A stretch of 18,393 nt of DNA from Desulfobacterales bacterium CG23_combo_of_CG06-09_8_20_14_all_52_9 (GTDB lineage: Bacteria; Desulfobacterota; Desulfobacteria; Desulfobacterales; UBA2156): NCBI GenBank assembly GCA_002771315.1, contig PCSF01000045.1, positions 1 through 18,393 of the forward strand. Direction: 5' to 3'. Made by a program: the position numbers and the translations under genes. The notes under the pieces are model-generated. The model did not search any database. It was not told where the DNA came from and worked only from the letters and a program-made list of their open reading frames with translations. Below are positions 6,953-15,039 of the stretch, piece by piece (position 1 is the first letter of the stretch; each line of letters begins with the position of its first letter).

Positions 6953-7636
6953 CTATGCTTCGTTACCATGCTTTATGCCTGAGGGCGTCTGGGTTGCCTC
7001 GGCTAATAGAGTCCTCACCGGTAAAGCCGGATCGTTTTCCCGGGTTGTAAACGCGCTCACCAACAGGTCAAACGTCTCTTCAAGATTTTCAAAGAGGCTG
7101 TATTTCCGATCCCTCAACAGCCATAAGGTGATGATATGTTCCATGGTGCCGATAAAAATATTGCGGGCGATGCTCGGATTGATATGCGACCGCATCTCGC
7201 CGGTGCGCTTGCCCTCCTCGAAAATCTCAAGCAGGTAAGCATACAGCACCTTCACGTTGGAATAGACCTCGGTCTGCATGAAATTGGCGTTGGTCTTAAG
7301 AAAGAAGTAGACAATCTTGGCATCCAGCGGCGACTCCTCAACACGGCGGAAGTACCACCAGAGATACTTCCTCAGTTTGTTAACGGCTCCCTTGATTCCG
7401 AAAAGCTGCCGTTCGAGGTCTTCAATAAGTTCGGATACCCACATATCCGGTATGGCTAAAAGCAGGTCTTCTTTGCCCTGGAAATACTCATAAAGCGCCG
7501 CCTCGGATAATTCCGCCTGTTTGGAGATATCCGCAATGGTGGTTTTAAGATACCCCTGGTCGGCAAATAGCATTTTTGCGGCATCGATGATTCGATCTTT
7601 GGTGGATTCTTTCTTATTTTTCGGATGTTTCACCAT
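6953..7636 (-). CDS. TetR/AcrR-family transcriptional regulator
   Basis: A 227-aa regulator. The N-terminal helix-turn-helix domain is typical of TetR proteins: KDRIIDAAKMLFADQGY, then TTIADISKQAELSEAALYEYFQGKEDLL (about residues 14-60). The C-terminal ligand domain is long, rich in aromatic residues and Leu, and its last ~25 residues are probably disordered. It starts with an AGGA site 5 nt before the ATG and is the first gene of the leftward operon. The layout (regulator, then reductase, ferredoxins and HdrA genes) resembles FadR/PsrA-like or efflux-linked TetR repressors that sense fatty acyl-CoA or hydrophobic compounds. It may also control the divergent flavoprotein or the RND system further right. 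Repressor function and ligand are inferred. Confidence 0.92.
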   Translation of the reverse strand: MVKHPKNKKESTKDRIIDAAKMLFADQGYLKTTIADISKQAELSEAALYEYFQGKEDLLLAIPDMWVSELIEDLERQLFGIKGAVNKLRKYLWWYFRRVEESPLDAKIVYFFLKTNANFMQTEVYSNVKVLYAYLLEIFEEGKRTGEMRSHINPSIARNIFIGTMEHIITLWLLRDRKYSLFENLEETFDLLVSAFTTRENDPALPVRTLLAEATQTPSGIKHGNEA

Positions 7637-8065
7637 GATCCTAATATAGTTTCATAAAAAGATTGTATTCGAGCTTAACTCAATTCAAGATATTGTATAT
7701 ATTATAATTTATTGTCTTAATACCGTTAGAATATTTTTATAATTGTCCCTAATGAATTGGTTATAACCCATGAATTCACCGGTCAACAACGGTATTTATT
7801 TAGATTTGCCGGATAAAATATTTTATTTTTCTTTGCTATTTTATTGAAATATCATATTGTATTTATTTGATATATCTATTTTATTAACCCATGAATTGAT
7901 TAATTTCCGAATAACATTAGGTCTTTTTATTGTCAAGAAAAAAAACCGTCGGCAGTCCGATCCTTCGGGGGAATTGATCGTTGTGTTCAACGATCCTTTT
8001 TGGTATCCTAACATAAGCGCGCGACCCGTTGTTATCCAATTATCGACGAAGGAAAAGCATCAACG
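7637..8065. other. AT-rich divergent intergenic region (429 bp)
   Basis: No supportable gene. It separates the leftward regulator gene from the rightward flavoprotein gene, so it must hold promoters for both, but I could not assign -35/-10 boxes with confidence. About 7660-7940 is strikingly AT-rich. Repeats seen: a 12-bp direct repeat AACCCATGAATT at 7765-7776 and 7886-7897 (the ATGAATT core also occurs at 7752-7758), and a 9-bp inverted repeat AATACCGTT (7719-7727) / AACGGTATT (7788-7796). A hairpin with T tract is annotated separately at 7976-8001. Confidence 0.6.
7976..8001 (+). terminator. terminator-like hairpin in leader of flavoprotein gene
   Basis: GATCGTTG (7976-7983), loop TGTT, then CAACGATC (7988-7995), a perfect 8-bp stem, followed by C and five T. 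On the plus strand it has the look of an intrinsic terminator. It ends 64 bp before the flavoprotein start, so it either stops rightward transcripts arising in the AT-rich spacer (attenuation) or the gene's promoter lies to its right. Confidence 0.5.
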
Positions 8066-8659
8066 ATGAAGACCACCCTGGCAATTTATGGAAGTCCCCG
8101 CCGAAAGGGAAACACGGCCTCCCTCCTGAAGCGGGCCGTGGAAGGTGCGCTTCAGGCAGGCGCCCAGGTGGAAGAAGTAGTCCTTCGGGATCTGAAAATA
8201 TCACCCTGCCTGGAAATTTACGGCTGCAGAAAAACCGGACGTTGCGCCATCCAGGATGACTTTCAAGGGCTTTATGACCGTCTGCTGGCATGCGACGGCC
8301 TCATGCTGGCAAGCCCCATCTTCTTTTACACCGTCAGCGCCCATACCAAGATCCTCATGGACCGTTGCCAATCCTTATGGGTCAAGAAATACTGGATCGA
8401 CAAGAACCCCTTTTCACCCAAGATCGTGAAACGAAAAGGTCTGTTCATCGCCGTAGGGGCTACACGCGGAAAAAAGCTTTTTGACGGAGCACTTCTGACG
8501 GTCCGTTACTTTTTCGACACCTTCGACGCCGAACTGTGGCAATCGCTTTTCTATCGGGGACTCGATTTTGAGGGTGATATTTTCGAACATCCCGAATACC
8601 TTCAAGAGGCCTATTCTTCAGGACATGCACTGGCCCAAGCTGAGGCGTGCATCATTTGA
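8066..8659 (+). CDS. flavodoxin-fold NAD(P)H:FMN reductase / iron-sulfur flavoprotein-like
   Basis: A 197-aa protein of the NADPH-dependent FMN reductase family. The FMN-phosphate loop GSPRRKGNT is at 9-17. Cysteines 48, 54 and 60 (CX5CX5C) lie where archaeal and clostridial iron-sulfur flavoproteins carry a compact cluster motif, but the canonical closely spaced four-Cys motif is absent, so a [4Fe-4S] cluster is doubtful. The segment SPIFFYTVSAHTKILMDRCQ (103-122) is the usual second flavin contact. An AAGGAAAAG ribosome site lies about 10 nt upstream of the ATG. It is transcribed away from the TetR gene and is followed by a terminator-like hairpin, so it is probably monocistronic. A role in low-potential electron transfer or in reducing quinones or xenobiotics fits the setting; the exact substrate is unknown. 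Confidence 0.9.
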   Translation: MKTTLAIYGSPRRKGNTASLLKRAVEGALQAGAQVEEVVLRDLKISPCLEIYGCRKTGRCAIQDDFQGLYDRLLACDGLMLASPIFFYTVSAHTKILMDRCQSLWVKKYWIDKNPFSPKIVKRKGLFIAVGATRGKKLFDGALLTVRYFFDTFDAELWQSLFYRGLDFEGDIFEHPEYLQEAYSSGHALAQAEACII

Positions 8660-8736
8660 GTCCTGATTTATAACCAGACTTTTTTCTCATAGCAAGCATT
8701 TTTTACAGTGAAATCATATTGATAATGACTATAACC

Positions 8737-8772
8737 GGTTTTACCGAAAGCCAAGGCAAAACCTTTTATTTT
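8737..8772 (+). terminator. intrinsic terminator-like hairpin after flavoprotein gene
   Basis: GGTTTTACC (8737-8745) and GGCAAAACC (8755-8763) form a 9-bp stem with one mismatch and a 9-nt loop, followed by TTTTATTTT (8764-8772). It lies 78 bp past the stop codon and separates the flavoprotein transcript from the efflux operon. Confidence 0.5.
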
Positions 8773-8804
8773 AAACTTGATGAAATCGTAAAATTCAAAA
8801 TTGG

Positions 8805-8930
8805 GATGGCAAAGTAAAAAGCTTCAGATGGAAGGTGCGCAAATCCTGAGGAATGAGGCGTACTTATAGGTACGCTGCAATGACAAAGGATGCAGCGCAA
8901 CGCAGCAGATGGACTTTTTACGAAGCCATC
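8805..8930. repeat. palindromic MITE/REP-like intergenic element (~126 bp)
   Basis: The ends are a 17-bp imperfect inverted repeat: 8805-8821 (starts GATGGC, ends AAAAAG) against 8914-8930 (starts CTTTTTAC, ends GCCATC), with about three mismatches. The centre is a hairpin GCGTAC-TTATAG-GTACGC (8858-8875), and the flanks between ends and centre are also partly complementary, so the whole can fold into one long imperfect hairpin. No coding sequence is inside. Similar intergenic elements are, to my recollection, repeated in some Desulfobacterales genomes, but this cannot be checked here and there is only one copy in this window. Its right end covers the furthest-upstream ATG of the following gene, which argues against that start. 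Confidence 0.6.
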
Positions 8931-8962
8931 AAACTTCTATTCCGACCAGAAGATTTACCCTT

Positions 8963-10207
8963 ATGAAGATCAAGAAAGCCGCCTTCGTTGTCGTGATCTT
9001 ATCGGCTCTATGTTTGCTTGGATGGACGATCTACCAGAAACGTGATCGTTTCCGCTTGAGTTTGAATAAAGAACCCCGAAAAGCGCCGGTAACCGTAGAG
9101 ATCAGCCCTGTCCGGAAAGCCGACATCCGGGATAGGATTTCATTAACGGGAACCTTACAAGCCTGGTCATCCTTTATCCTTGCCCCGAAAATCGCGGGAA
9201 GGCTGGAAAAGATTTGGGTCAACATCGGAGACACGGTTAAAGTCGGACAATTGGTGGCGGTCCTGGATGACGAAGAATACCGTCAGCAGGTCAACCAGGC
9301 AAGGGCGGAGATGGAAGTGGCCCAGGCCAATCTCCTGGAGTGGGAAAGCGCTTTGGAAAATGCCAAACGGGAATTTGCGCGAACGGTCGAGCTGAGAAAA
9401 AAGAAGATCGCTTCAGAATCCCAACTCGATGCGTCCGAATCCGAATATAAAACCCAACAAGCCAAGATCAAAGTGGCCCTCGCTCAGGTTGCACAAAAAA
9501 TGGCGGCTTTAAAGGCTGCAGAGGCGCGGCTCTCTTATGCTCGGATTCAAATCGGCGAAAATAATGCTTCAAGCTGCCAGGTCGTTGGGGAACGATTTGT
9601 CGATGAAGGGTCCATGCTGGCTCCCAATACACCCATTGTTTCCATTCTGGACATCGGTAAACTCATTGCCGTTGTCCATGTCATCGAACGAGATTATCAT
9701 AAAGTTCATATCGGGATGGAGGCGATAATCACTACGGATGCCCTCCGCGAAATGTCCTTTACCGGGAAAGTGGCCCGTATCGCCCCGTTGTTGAAGGAAC
9801 AATCCAGAGAGGCCAGAATTGAAATCGAAGTCCCGAACGACCGGCTACTCCTCAAACCCGGCATGTTTATCACCGCTGAAATCCTATTCGCCATACATGA
9901 AAACGCCACGGTGATACCCAAAGCCGCACTGATGAAAAGAGAAGGCCTGCAAGGGGTATTCATGGCCGATCTGAAAGAAGAAAAAGCGCATTTCGTTCCT
10001 GTCAAGGTCGGCATCACCGATGAAAGCCTTATAGAGATATTACAGCCTCCTCTTGCCGGATCCATTGTGACGCTGGGTCAGCATCTGCTGGAAGACGGAG
10101 CCTCCATAATCGTTCATGAAAAAGAAGCGGTCCAAGACATCATTCAGAAAGGAAAATCCGAAGACATCAGGGAAAACCCACTACCTTCCGGAAAGCAACC
10201 ATCTTGA
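8963..10207 (+). CDS. RND efflux membrane fusion protein (periplasmic adaptor)
   Basis: A 414-aa HlyD/AcrA-type adaptor that links the inner-membrane pump to the outer-membrane channel. I use the ATG at 8963, giving an N-terminal anchor MKIKKAAFVVVILSALCLLGW. The in-frame ATG at 8909 lies inside the palindromic repeat and would put 18 polar residues before the anchor. The segment ALC does not fit a lipobox (Leu at -1), so it is probably membrane-anchored rather than a lipoprotein. Seen: beta-barrel/lipoyl half VRKADIRDRISLTGTL...LAPKIAGRLEKIWVNIGDTVKVGQLVAVLDD, a helical hairpin rich in Ala, Glu and Lys (about 105-190), the returning lipoyl half, then the barrel RIEIEVPNDRLLLKPGMFITAEI. The stop TGA overlaps the TTG start of the pump gene by 3 bp, so the two are translationally coupled. 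Confidence 0.93.
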   Translation: MKIKKAAFVVVILSALCLLGWTIYQKRDRFRLSLNKEPRKAPVTVEISPVRKADIRDRISLTGTLQAWSSFILAPKIAGRLEKIWVNIGDTVKVGQLVAVLDDEEYRQQVNQARAEMEVAQANLLEWESALENAKREFARTVELRKKKIASESQLDASESEYKTQQAKIKVALAQVAQKMAALKAAEARLSYARIQIGENNASSCQVVGERFVDEGSMLAPNTPIVSILDIGKLIAVVHVIERDYHKVHIGMEAIITTDALREMSFTGKVARIAPLLKEQSREARIEIEVPNDRLLLKPGMFITAEILFAIHENATVIPKAALMKREGLQGVFMADLKEEKAHFVPVKVGITDESLIEILQPPLAGSIVTLGQHLLEDGASIIVHEKEAVQDIIQKGKSEDIRENPLPSGKQPS

Positions 10208-13200
10208 ATATCTCCCAATTTTTTATCCGCCGCCCGATAATGACGATCATGTTTTCTTTGATCGTCATTATCTTAGGGAGCGTTTCATTCTATCGCCTAA
10301 CCATTGATCTCATGCCGGATATCACCTATCCGACCCTAAGCATCACTACCCAATATGAAAATTCCGGTCCCGAAGAGGTTGAAGAATTGATCACACGCCC
10401 CGTGGAAGAAGCCATGAGCGCCGTTCCCGGGGTGGAGGAAGTGACCTCGGTATCCGCAGAAGGAAACAGCAACGTTCGTGTCACCTTTACCTGGGGAACG
10501 GATCTCGACGCAGCGGCAAATGATGTACGGGATCGGTTGGATCGAATCATCCCTGTTCTGCCGGAAGATGCGGAACGGCCTAGTTTGAGAAAATTCGATC
10601 TCGCCTCATTCCCGATCCTCATTCTCGGTGTTTCCAGTCGGTTGGATCCGATTCAAGTCCGAAGAATCATAGATGACCAGATAAAAAACCGCATCGAACG
10701 GATCCCAGGGGTGGCATCTCTGGACATCCGAGGCGGCCTGAATCGAGAAATCCACATCAACCTGGACGCGGAAAAGGTCAAGGCACTAGGACTCCCTGTG
10801 GATCGATTACTTACCCTTCTACGGGAGGAGAACATTACGATTCCGGCCGGAACGATCGAACAGGGAAACTTTGATATCACGATCCGAACTCCCGGCATTT
10901 ACAACAACCTGGATGAGCTGCGGAATACCGTGATCGCTCTTCGGGAAAACGTTCCAATCCAATTGAAAGAAATCGCCACGGTTGAAGATGCCTGGGAAAA
11001 AATCACCCGGATTGTCCGGGTAAACGGAAAACCGGGCATACGCCTTGCCGTGAATAAGCAATCCGGAAAAAATACGGTAGAGGTGGCTTCCGGTGTCCTT
11101 GAGGAGATCACCCGCATCAATCAAGATTTTCCTCAACTGCAGATCGTTCCCATCATCGACACCTCCGATTATATCAAGCGTTCCATCACCAATGTTGGCA
11201 CATCGGCCTTATATGGGGGTGCGCTTGCCGTATTGGTTCTGCTCTTTTTCTTGAGAAATATCCCCAGCACCGCCATTATCGCAACCACCATTCCTATATC
11301 TGTAGTGGCCACGTTTGGCTTGATGTATTTTAGTGGTTTTACACTGAATTTGATGACGCTGGGCGGGCTTGCACTCGGCGTCGGGATGCTGGTCGATAAT
11401 GCCATTGTCGTGCTGGAGAACATTTTTCGGCTTCGAGAATCAGGCCAGGATCCGGAATCGGCTGCCATTAACGGAAGCCATGAAGTGGCGGCAGCCGTGA
11501 TTGCCAGTACGTTGACCACGCTGGTCGTATTCCTTCCCTTGATATTTGTTCGCGGGATGTCCGGAATCATGTTCAAGCAGTTGTCCTACGTGGTAAGTTT
11601 TTCTCTGGCTTGCTCATTGGCCGTGGCACTCACCCTCGTCCCGATGCTCTCGTCAAGGGTCCGCGCCCCGGTTATTGACAATTCCAATGGCCGTATCTCC
11701 ATAAAAAGCAGGATTTTCCGCATCACCGGACGATGGTTTACCTGGATGGAAACCGGCTATCAGAAGGTGTTGCGATATGCATTGGACCATCGATCGTTGA
11801 TTTTAACGGCAACTTCGGTATTGCTGGTTGCTTGTCTCCTTTTGATACCCTTAATCGGCGTCGAATTGATGCCGGCCGTTGATGAGAGCGAGGTCCGGAT
11901 CTATGCGGAAATGGCTGTCGGAACACGTATCGATGTGGTGCACCAGGCGTTTCAAAAAATCGAAGCCATCGTAGAACAGGAAGTGCCTGAAATCCAAAAT
12001 TCCGTTTCGTTCATCGGCGGGTCCTCCTGGCGCGCCCGCGGATCCAATACCGGTGAGATGCGAATCGCCCTGCTACCGGTCAAAATGCGAACTCGATCCA
12101 GCGAAGAAATTGCCGCCGCGCTCCGGAAAAAGCTTGGCGCTATACCCGGGGCTAAGATCCGGACCCGGGCGGGACAGGGTCTTTTCATTCTTAGGCTCGG
12201 CGCCGGGGAGGGAGAGCAGGTTCAATTGGAACTCCGCGGCCATGAGCCAGAAAAGGCGGATATAATAGCCCACCTCATTGAAAGCCTTATCCGCCAGATT
12301 CCGGGAATCACCGACACCCAAATCAGCAGGGAGATTGGAACTCCGGAAGAGCTCGTCATCATCAACCGTCAAAAGGCCGCAAGCATGAAACTGACGGTAT
12401 CGAAAATCGCCAATATGCTTCAAACCATGCTCTCCGGAACATCTGCGGGAAATTTTCGCGAAGAAGGGAAAGAATATCCGATTCGAGTGAAGTTAAAAGG
12501 CGCAGAGCAGAAGAGCATCCAGGAAATTTTGAACCTTCCCATCAACAACTCAGACGGAAACCTTGTTGTGCTTGGAAACGTGGTCGAACTCAAAGATAGA
12601 AGCGGACCGATACTCATCGAACGTAAAGATCAGGAACGAGTGATTTACATAACGGCAAACATCAGCGGCCGGGATATGGGCTCCATACTTGATGACATCC
12701 GCAAAGCGATATCCTCCGTCCCATTACCCAAAGGATTCAGCTTCCGTTTCGGAGGTGATTACGAGGAACAGCAGAAATCTTTCCGCGAATTGTTGCTAAG
12801 CTTTATTCTGGCCCTGATTTTGGTATATATGGTGATGGCATGCCTCTATGAATCCATCCGTTATCCCTTTGTCGTCATGTTTTCAGTTCCACTGGCCAGT
12901 ATCGGTGTTATTCTGATGCTTTTTCTAACCGATACCACATTCAACGTACAGTCCTATATCGGCTGCATCATGCTGGGCGGCATCGTGGTCAACAACGCAA
13001 TTTTACTCGTGGATCACACCAACTTGCTTAGACGAAGAGACAGGCTTCCTCTCAGAGAAGCCATAGAGGAGGCGGGCAAGAGACGGCTGCGACCCATTTT
13101 AATGACCGCCTTGACAACGATTTTGGCCATGATACCCCTCGCCTTAGGCATCGGCGAGGGAGGAGAAGCCCAAGCGCCGATGGCCAGAGCCGTCATCGGG

Positions 13201-13290
13201 GGGCTGTTTAGCTCGACTCTGATCACCCTGGTGGTGGTTCCCACTATTTATACGCTTTTTGAAAAGGATTCTTCAAAAAGGACTGCATGA
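10204..13290 (+). CDS. RND multidrug/hydrophobe efflux pump (HAE1 family, AcrB-like)
   Basis: A 1028-aa inner-membrane proton-driven transporter. The start is TTG, chosen because NISQFFIRRPIMTIMF is the conserved N-terminus of RND pumps and the next ATG (residue 14) would cut into it; TTG overlaps the stop of the adaptor gene (TTGA). Seen: TM1 (about 12-32), first large periplasmic loop with SGPEEVEELITRPVEEAMS, TM2-6, TM4 motif GMLVDNAIVVLEN with Asp398, then the second half with PAVDESE... loop and TM10 motif GGIVVNNAILLVDHTN. AcrB has Asp-Asp in TM4 and Lys in TM10; here these are Asp-Asn and Asn, as in many environmental HAE1 pumps, which leaves one acidic proton-relay residue. Length matches the family. 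Forms a tripartite exporter with its two neighbours; substrate unknown, probably hydrophobic or aromatic compounds. Confidence 0.95.
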   Translation: MNISQFFIRRPIMTIMFSLIVIILGSVSFYRLTIDLMPDITYPTLSITTQYENSGPEEVEELITRPVEEAMSAVPGVEEVTSVSAEGNSNVRVTFTWGTDLDAAANDVRDRLDRIIPVLPEDAERPSLRKFDLASFPILILGVSSRLDPIQVRRIIDDQIKNRIERIPGVASLDIRGGLNREIHINLDAEKVKALGLPVDRLLTLLREENITIPAGTIEQGNFDITIRTPGIYNNLDELRNTVIALRENVPIQLKEIATVEDAWEKITRIVRVNGKPGIRLAVNKQSGKNTVEVASGVLEEITRINQDFPQLQIVPIIDTSDYIKRSITNVGTSALYGGALAVLVLLFFLRNIPSTAIIATTIPISVVATFGLMYFSGFTLNLMTLGGLALGVGMLVDNAIVVLENIFRLRESGQDPESAAINGSHEVAAAVIASTLTTLVVFLPLIFVRGMSGIMFKQLSYVVSFSLACSLAVALTLVPMLSSRVRAPVIDNSNGRISIKSRIFRITGRWFTWMETGYQKVLRYALDHRSLILTATSVLLVACLLLIPLIGVELMPAVDESEVRIYAEMAVGTRIDVVHQAFQKIEAIVEQEVPEIQNSVSFIGGSSWRARGSNTGEMRIALLPVKMRTRSSEEIAAALRKKLGAIPGAKIRTRAGQGLFILRLGAGEGEQVQLELRGHEPEKADIIAHLIESLIRQIPGITDTQISREIGTPEELVIINRQKAASMKLTVSKIANMLQTMLSGTSAGNFREEGKEYPIRVKLKGAEQKSIQEILNLPINNSDGNLVVLGNVVELKDRSGPILIERKDQERVIYITANISGRDMGSILDDIRKAISSVPLPKGFSFRFGGDYEEQQKSFRELLLSFILALILVYMVMACLYESIRYPFVVMFSVPLASIGVILMLFLTDTTFNVQSYIGCIMLGGIVVNNAILLVDHTNLLRRRDRLPLREAIEEAGKRRLRPILMTALTTILAMIPLALGIGEGGEAQAPMARAVIGGLFSSTLITLVVVPTIYTLFEKDSSKRTA

Positions 13291-13318
13291 TAAAGGAAGG
13301 GGATAAAATTCTGATGCC

Positions 13319-14938
13319 ATGAAATCACTTTTTATTTTACAATTGCAATTCATTCTCATCGGGGTATTAGTATTTTTATGCCTTTTCTGTTCCGGTGTAG
13401 AAACGTTGTCGGCGGACCGGACACCCCCTTCTTACGGCATCTCCATTCAATCGGGCCTGAATCCCGACCCAGGAGCAACTCCTGTTGAAAAACAAGCCAA
13501 TGAAGTTTCGGAAAAGGGTCCGCTGAGAATTTCATTGATGGAAGCCATATTGATGGCTATTCAAAATAACCGCACTTTAGCGGCCGAAAAGATCACCCCC
13601 TACATTCAGCAGACCTATGAAGAACAAGAACGAGCGAAGTTCGACCCTGTCCTGGGAGGCGAATTCTCCACCGAACAAGACGATGGTAAGAAGCCGATCC
13701 AGACGGGGGCCGGAATCGAAAACCTGAGGAGCACTATTTATGAGGGGACCGTTTTTCTCAATGAATTTTTCCCTTCCGGCACAGACGTTGAAATCGGAAT
13801 TTACCACCAGAGCACGGATTCGAGCGGATACAAGGATCTTTTTTCTTCCACCCGGCTGGGGTTGTTCGTCACGCAATCGCTCCTTAAAGGTTATGGGCTT
13901 GATGCCAATCTGGTGACGCTTCGGCAAACTCGGATCCAAACGGACATCACGAGATATGAACTTCGCGGGTTTGTCGAATCCCTTGTGGCCCAGGTTGAAA
14001 CCGCCTACTGGGATTATGCGCTTTCCCAACGCCAGATTGAAATCGTTGAAGAATCCCTAAAAGTTGCCCACCGTCAGCTCGAAGAAACAGAGGAAATGAT
14101 CAAAATCGGGACCATGGCGGAAGCAGAACTTGCCGCTCTTCAGGCTGAAGTGGCGATACAGCAGCAGGGATTGATCAACGCCAAAAGCAACCTGGAATCA
14201 TCCCGCCTTCACCTATTGCAGTTACTGACCCCATCTGGAACGGTTCTCTATGATCGTGACGTCATTTTGATCCATCCGCCCACGCTGCCGAATATCAAAA
14301 TGGATGAAATTCAATCGCATGTTTTGGTGGCTCTTAAAATGCGACCCGAAATCAATCATGCGAGACTGAGCCTCCAACAGAAAGGCCTCGAAGTGGTACG
14401 CACGAAAAATGGTCTTCTCCCTAAAATGGACCTTTTCATCTCATTGGGTAAAACCGGATATGCGGATTCGTTCGCGGGATCCGTCAGCGATATCGGAGGC
14501 GAGTCTTACGATGCATTGATCGGGGCAAGAATCGAGTCTCCGTTTTTCAATCGATCGGCCAAAGCGGAACATCGAAGATCCCTCCTGCAAAAGGACCAGG
14601 CCGAAAAGGCCCTGGAGAATTTGGAAAACCTCGTCGAACTGGATGTGCGAAACGCCTTCATCGAAATGAGCCGTTCAAAGGAGCAAATAGCCGCGAGCGT
14701 GGCAACCCGAAAATTTCAGGAAGAAAAACTGAGGATCGAAACCGAAAAATTTCGAGTAGGTCGCTCCACCAATTTATTCGTGGCACAAGCCCAGCGGGAT
14801 CTTTTAGCAAGCCGAATCGGCGAAGTTCAGGCGCTGGTGAATTACCTCAAGTCTTTAACCCGTTTTTATCAACTCGAAGGCTCTCTTCTCGAGCGACGTG
14901 GTATTCAGGCTCCGGGCGGAAACAATGACGGATCATGA
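13319..14938 (+). CDS. TolC-like outer membrane efflux protein
   Basis: A 539-aa outer membrane factor. An N-terminal signal sequence (basic start MKSLF..., then a hydrophobic stretch to about residue 27, followed by ETLSADRT) precedes the first OEP repeat, RISLMEAILMAIQNNRTLAAEKI, which is the typical opening of the family. Long helices alternate with beta strands (DPVLGGEFSTEQ, VFLNEFFPSGTDVEIGIYHQ, FFNRSAKAEHRRS), giving two OEP repeats, the second around ALKMRPEINHARLSLQQKGLEVVRTKNGLLPKMDLFISLG. It starts 28 bp after the pump gene; GGAAGGGG lies about 16 nt before the ATG, a long spacing. It completes the tripartite efflux operon. The C-terminus is short on aromatic ending typical of porins, as usual for TolC types. 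No clear terminator follows. Confidence 0.92.
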   Translation: MKSLFILQLQFILIGVLVFLCLFCSGVETLSADRTPPSYGISIQSGLNPDPGATPVEKQANEVSEKGPLRISLMEAILMAIQNNRTLAAEKITPYIQQTYEEQERAKFDPVLGGEFSTEQDDGKKPIQTGAGIENLRSTIYEGTVFLNEFFPSGTDVEIGIYHQSTDSSGYKDLFSSTRLGLFVTQSLLKGYGLDANLVTLRQTRIQTDITRYELRGFVESLVAQVETAYWDYALSQRQIEIVEESLKVAHRQLEETEEMIKIGTMAEAELAALQAEVAIQQQGLINAKSNLESSRLHLLQLLTPSGTVLYDRDVILIHPPTLPNIKMDEIQSHVLVALKMRPEINHARLSLQQKGLEVVRTKNGLLPKMDLFISLGKTGYADSFAGSVSDIGGESYDALIGARIESPFFNRSAKAEHRRSLLQKDQAEKALENLENLVELDVRNAFIEMSRSKEQIAASVATRKFQEEKLRIETEKFRVGRSTNLFVAQAQRDLLASRIGEVQALVNYLKSLTRFYQLEGSLLERRGIQAPGGNNDGS

Positions 14939-14979
14939 TTTACTCCTCCATGTAGGGCATTTATTCATAAAAGAGCCTG

Positions 14980-14993
14980 GAATAGCACTATTC
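14980..14993. promoter_or_regulatory. short inverted repeat upstream of OYE-type gene
   Basis: GAATAG-CA-CTATTC, a perfect inverted repeat with 6-bp arms, lies 46 bp before the start of the next gene in a 101-bp spacer. It has the form of an operator half-site pair, but no regulator can be assigned. Confidence 0.25.
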
Positions 14994-15039
14994 GTCGATT
15001 TAACGCGTATAAGTAATATTATCACTATAGGAGGAAAAG

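Noticed and set aside
8909..8962. Upstream ATG extension of the membrane fusion protein
   Set aside because: The ATG lies in the palindromic element, has no ribosome site, and would place a polar stretch before the membrane anchor; 8963 is preferred.
13577..14029. Minus-strand open frame of 150 codons
   Set aside because: Antisense to the TolC-like gene; no ribosome site and no recognisable motif.
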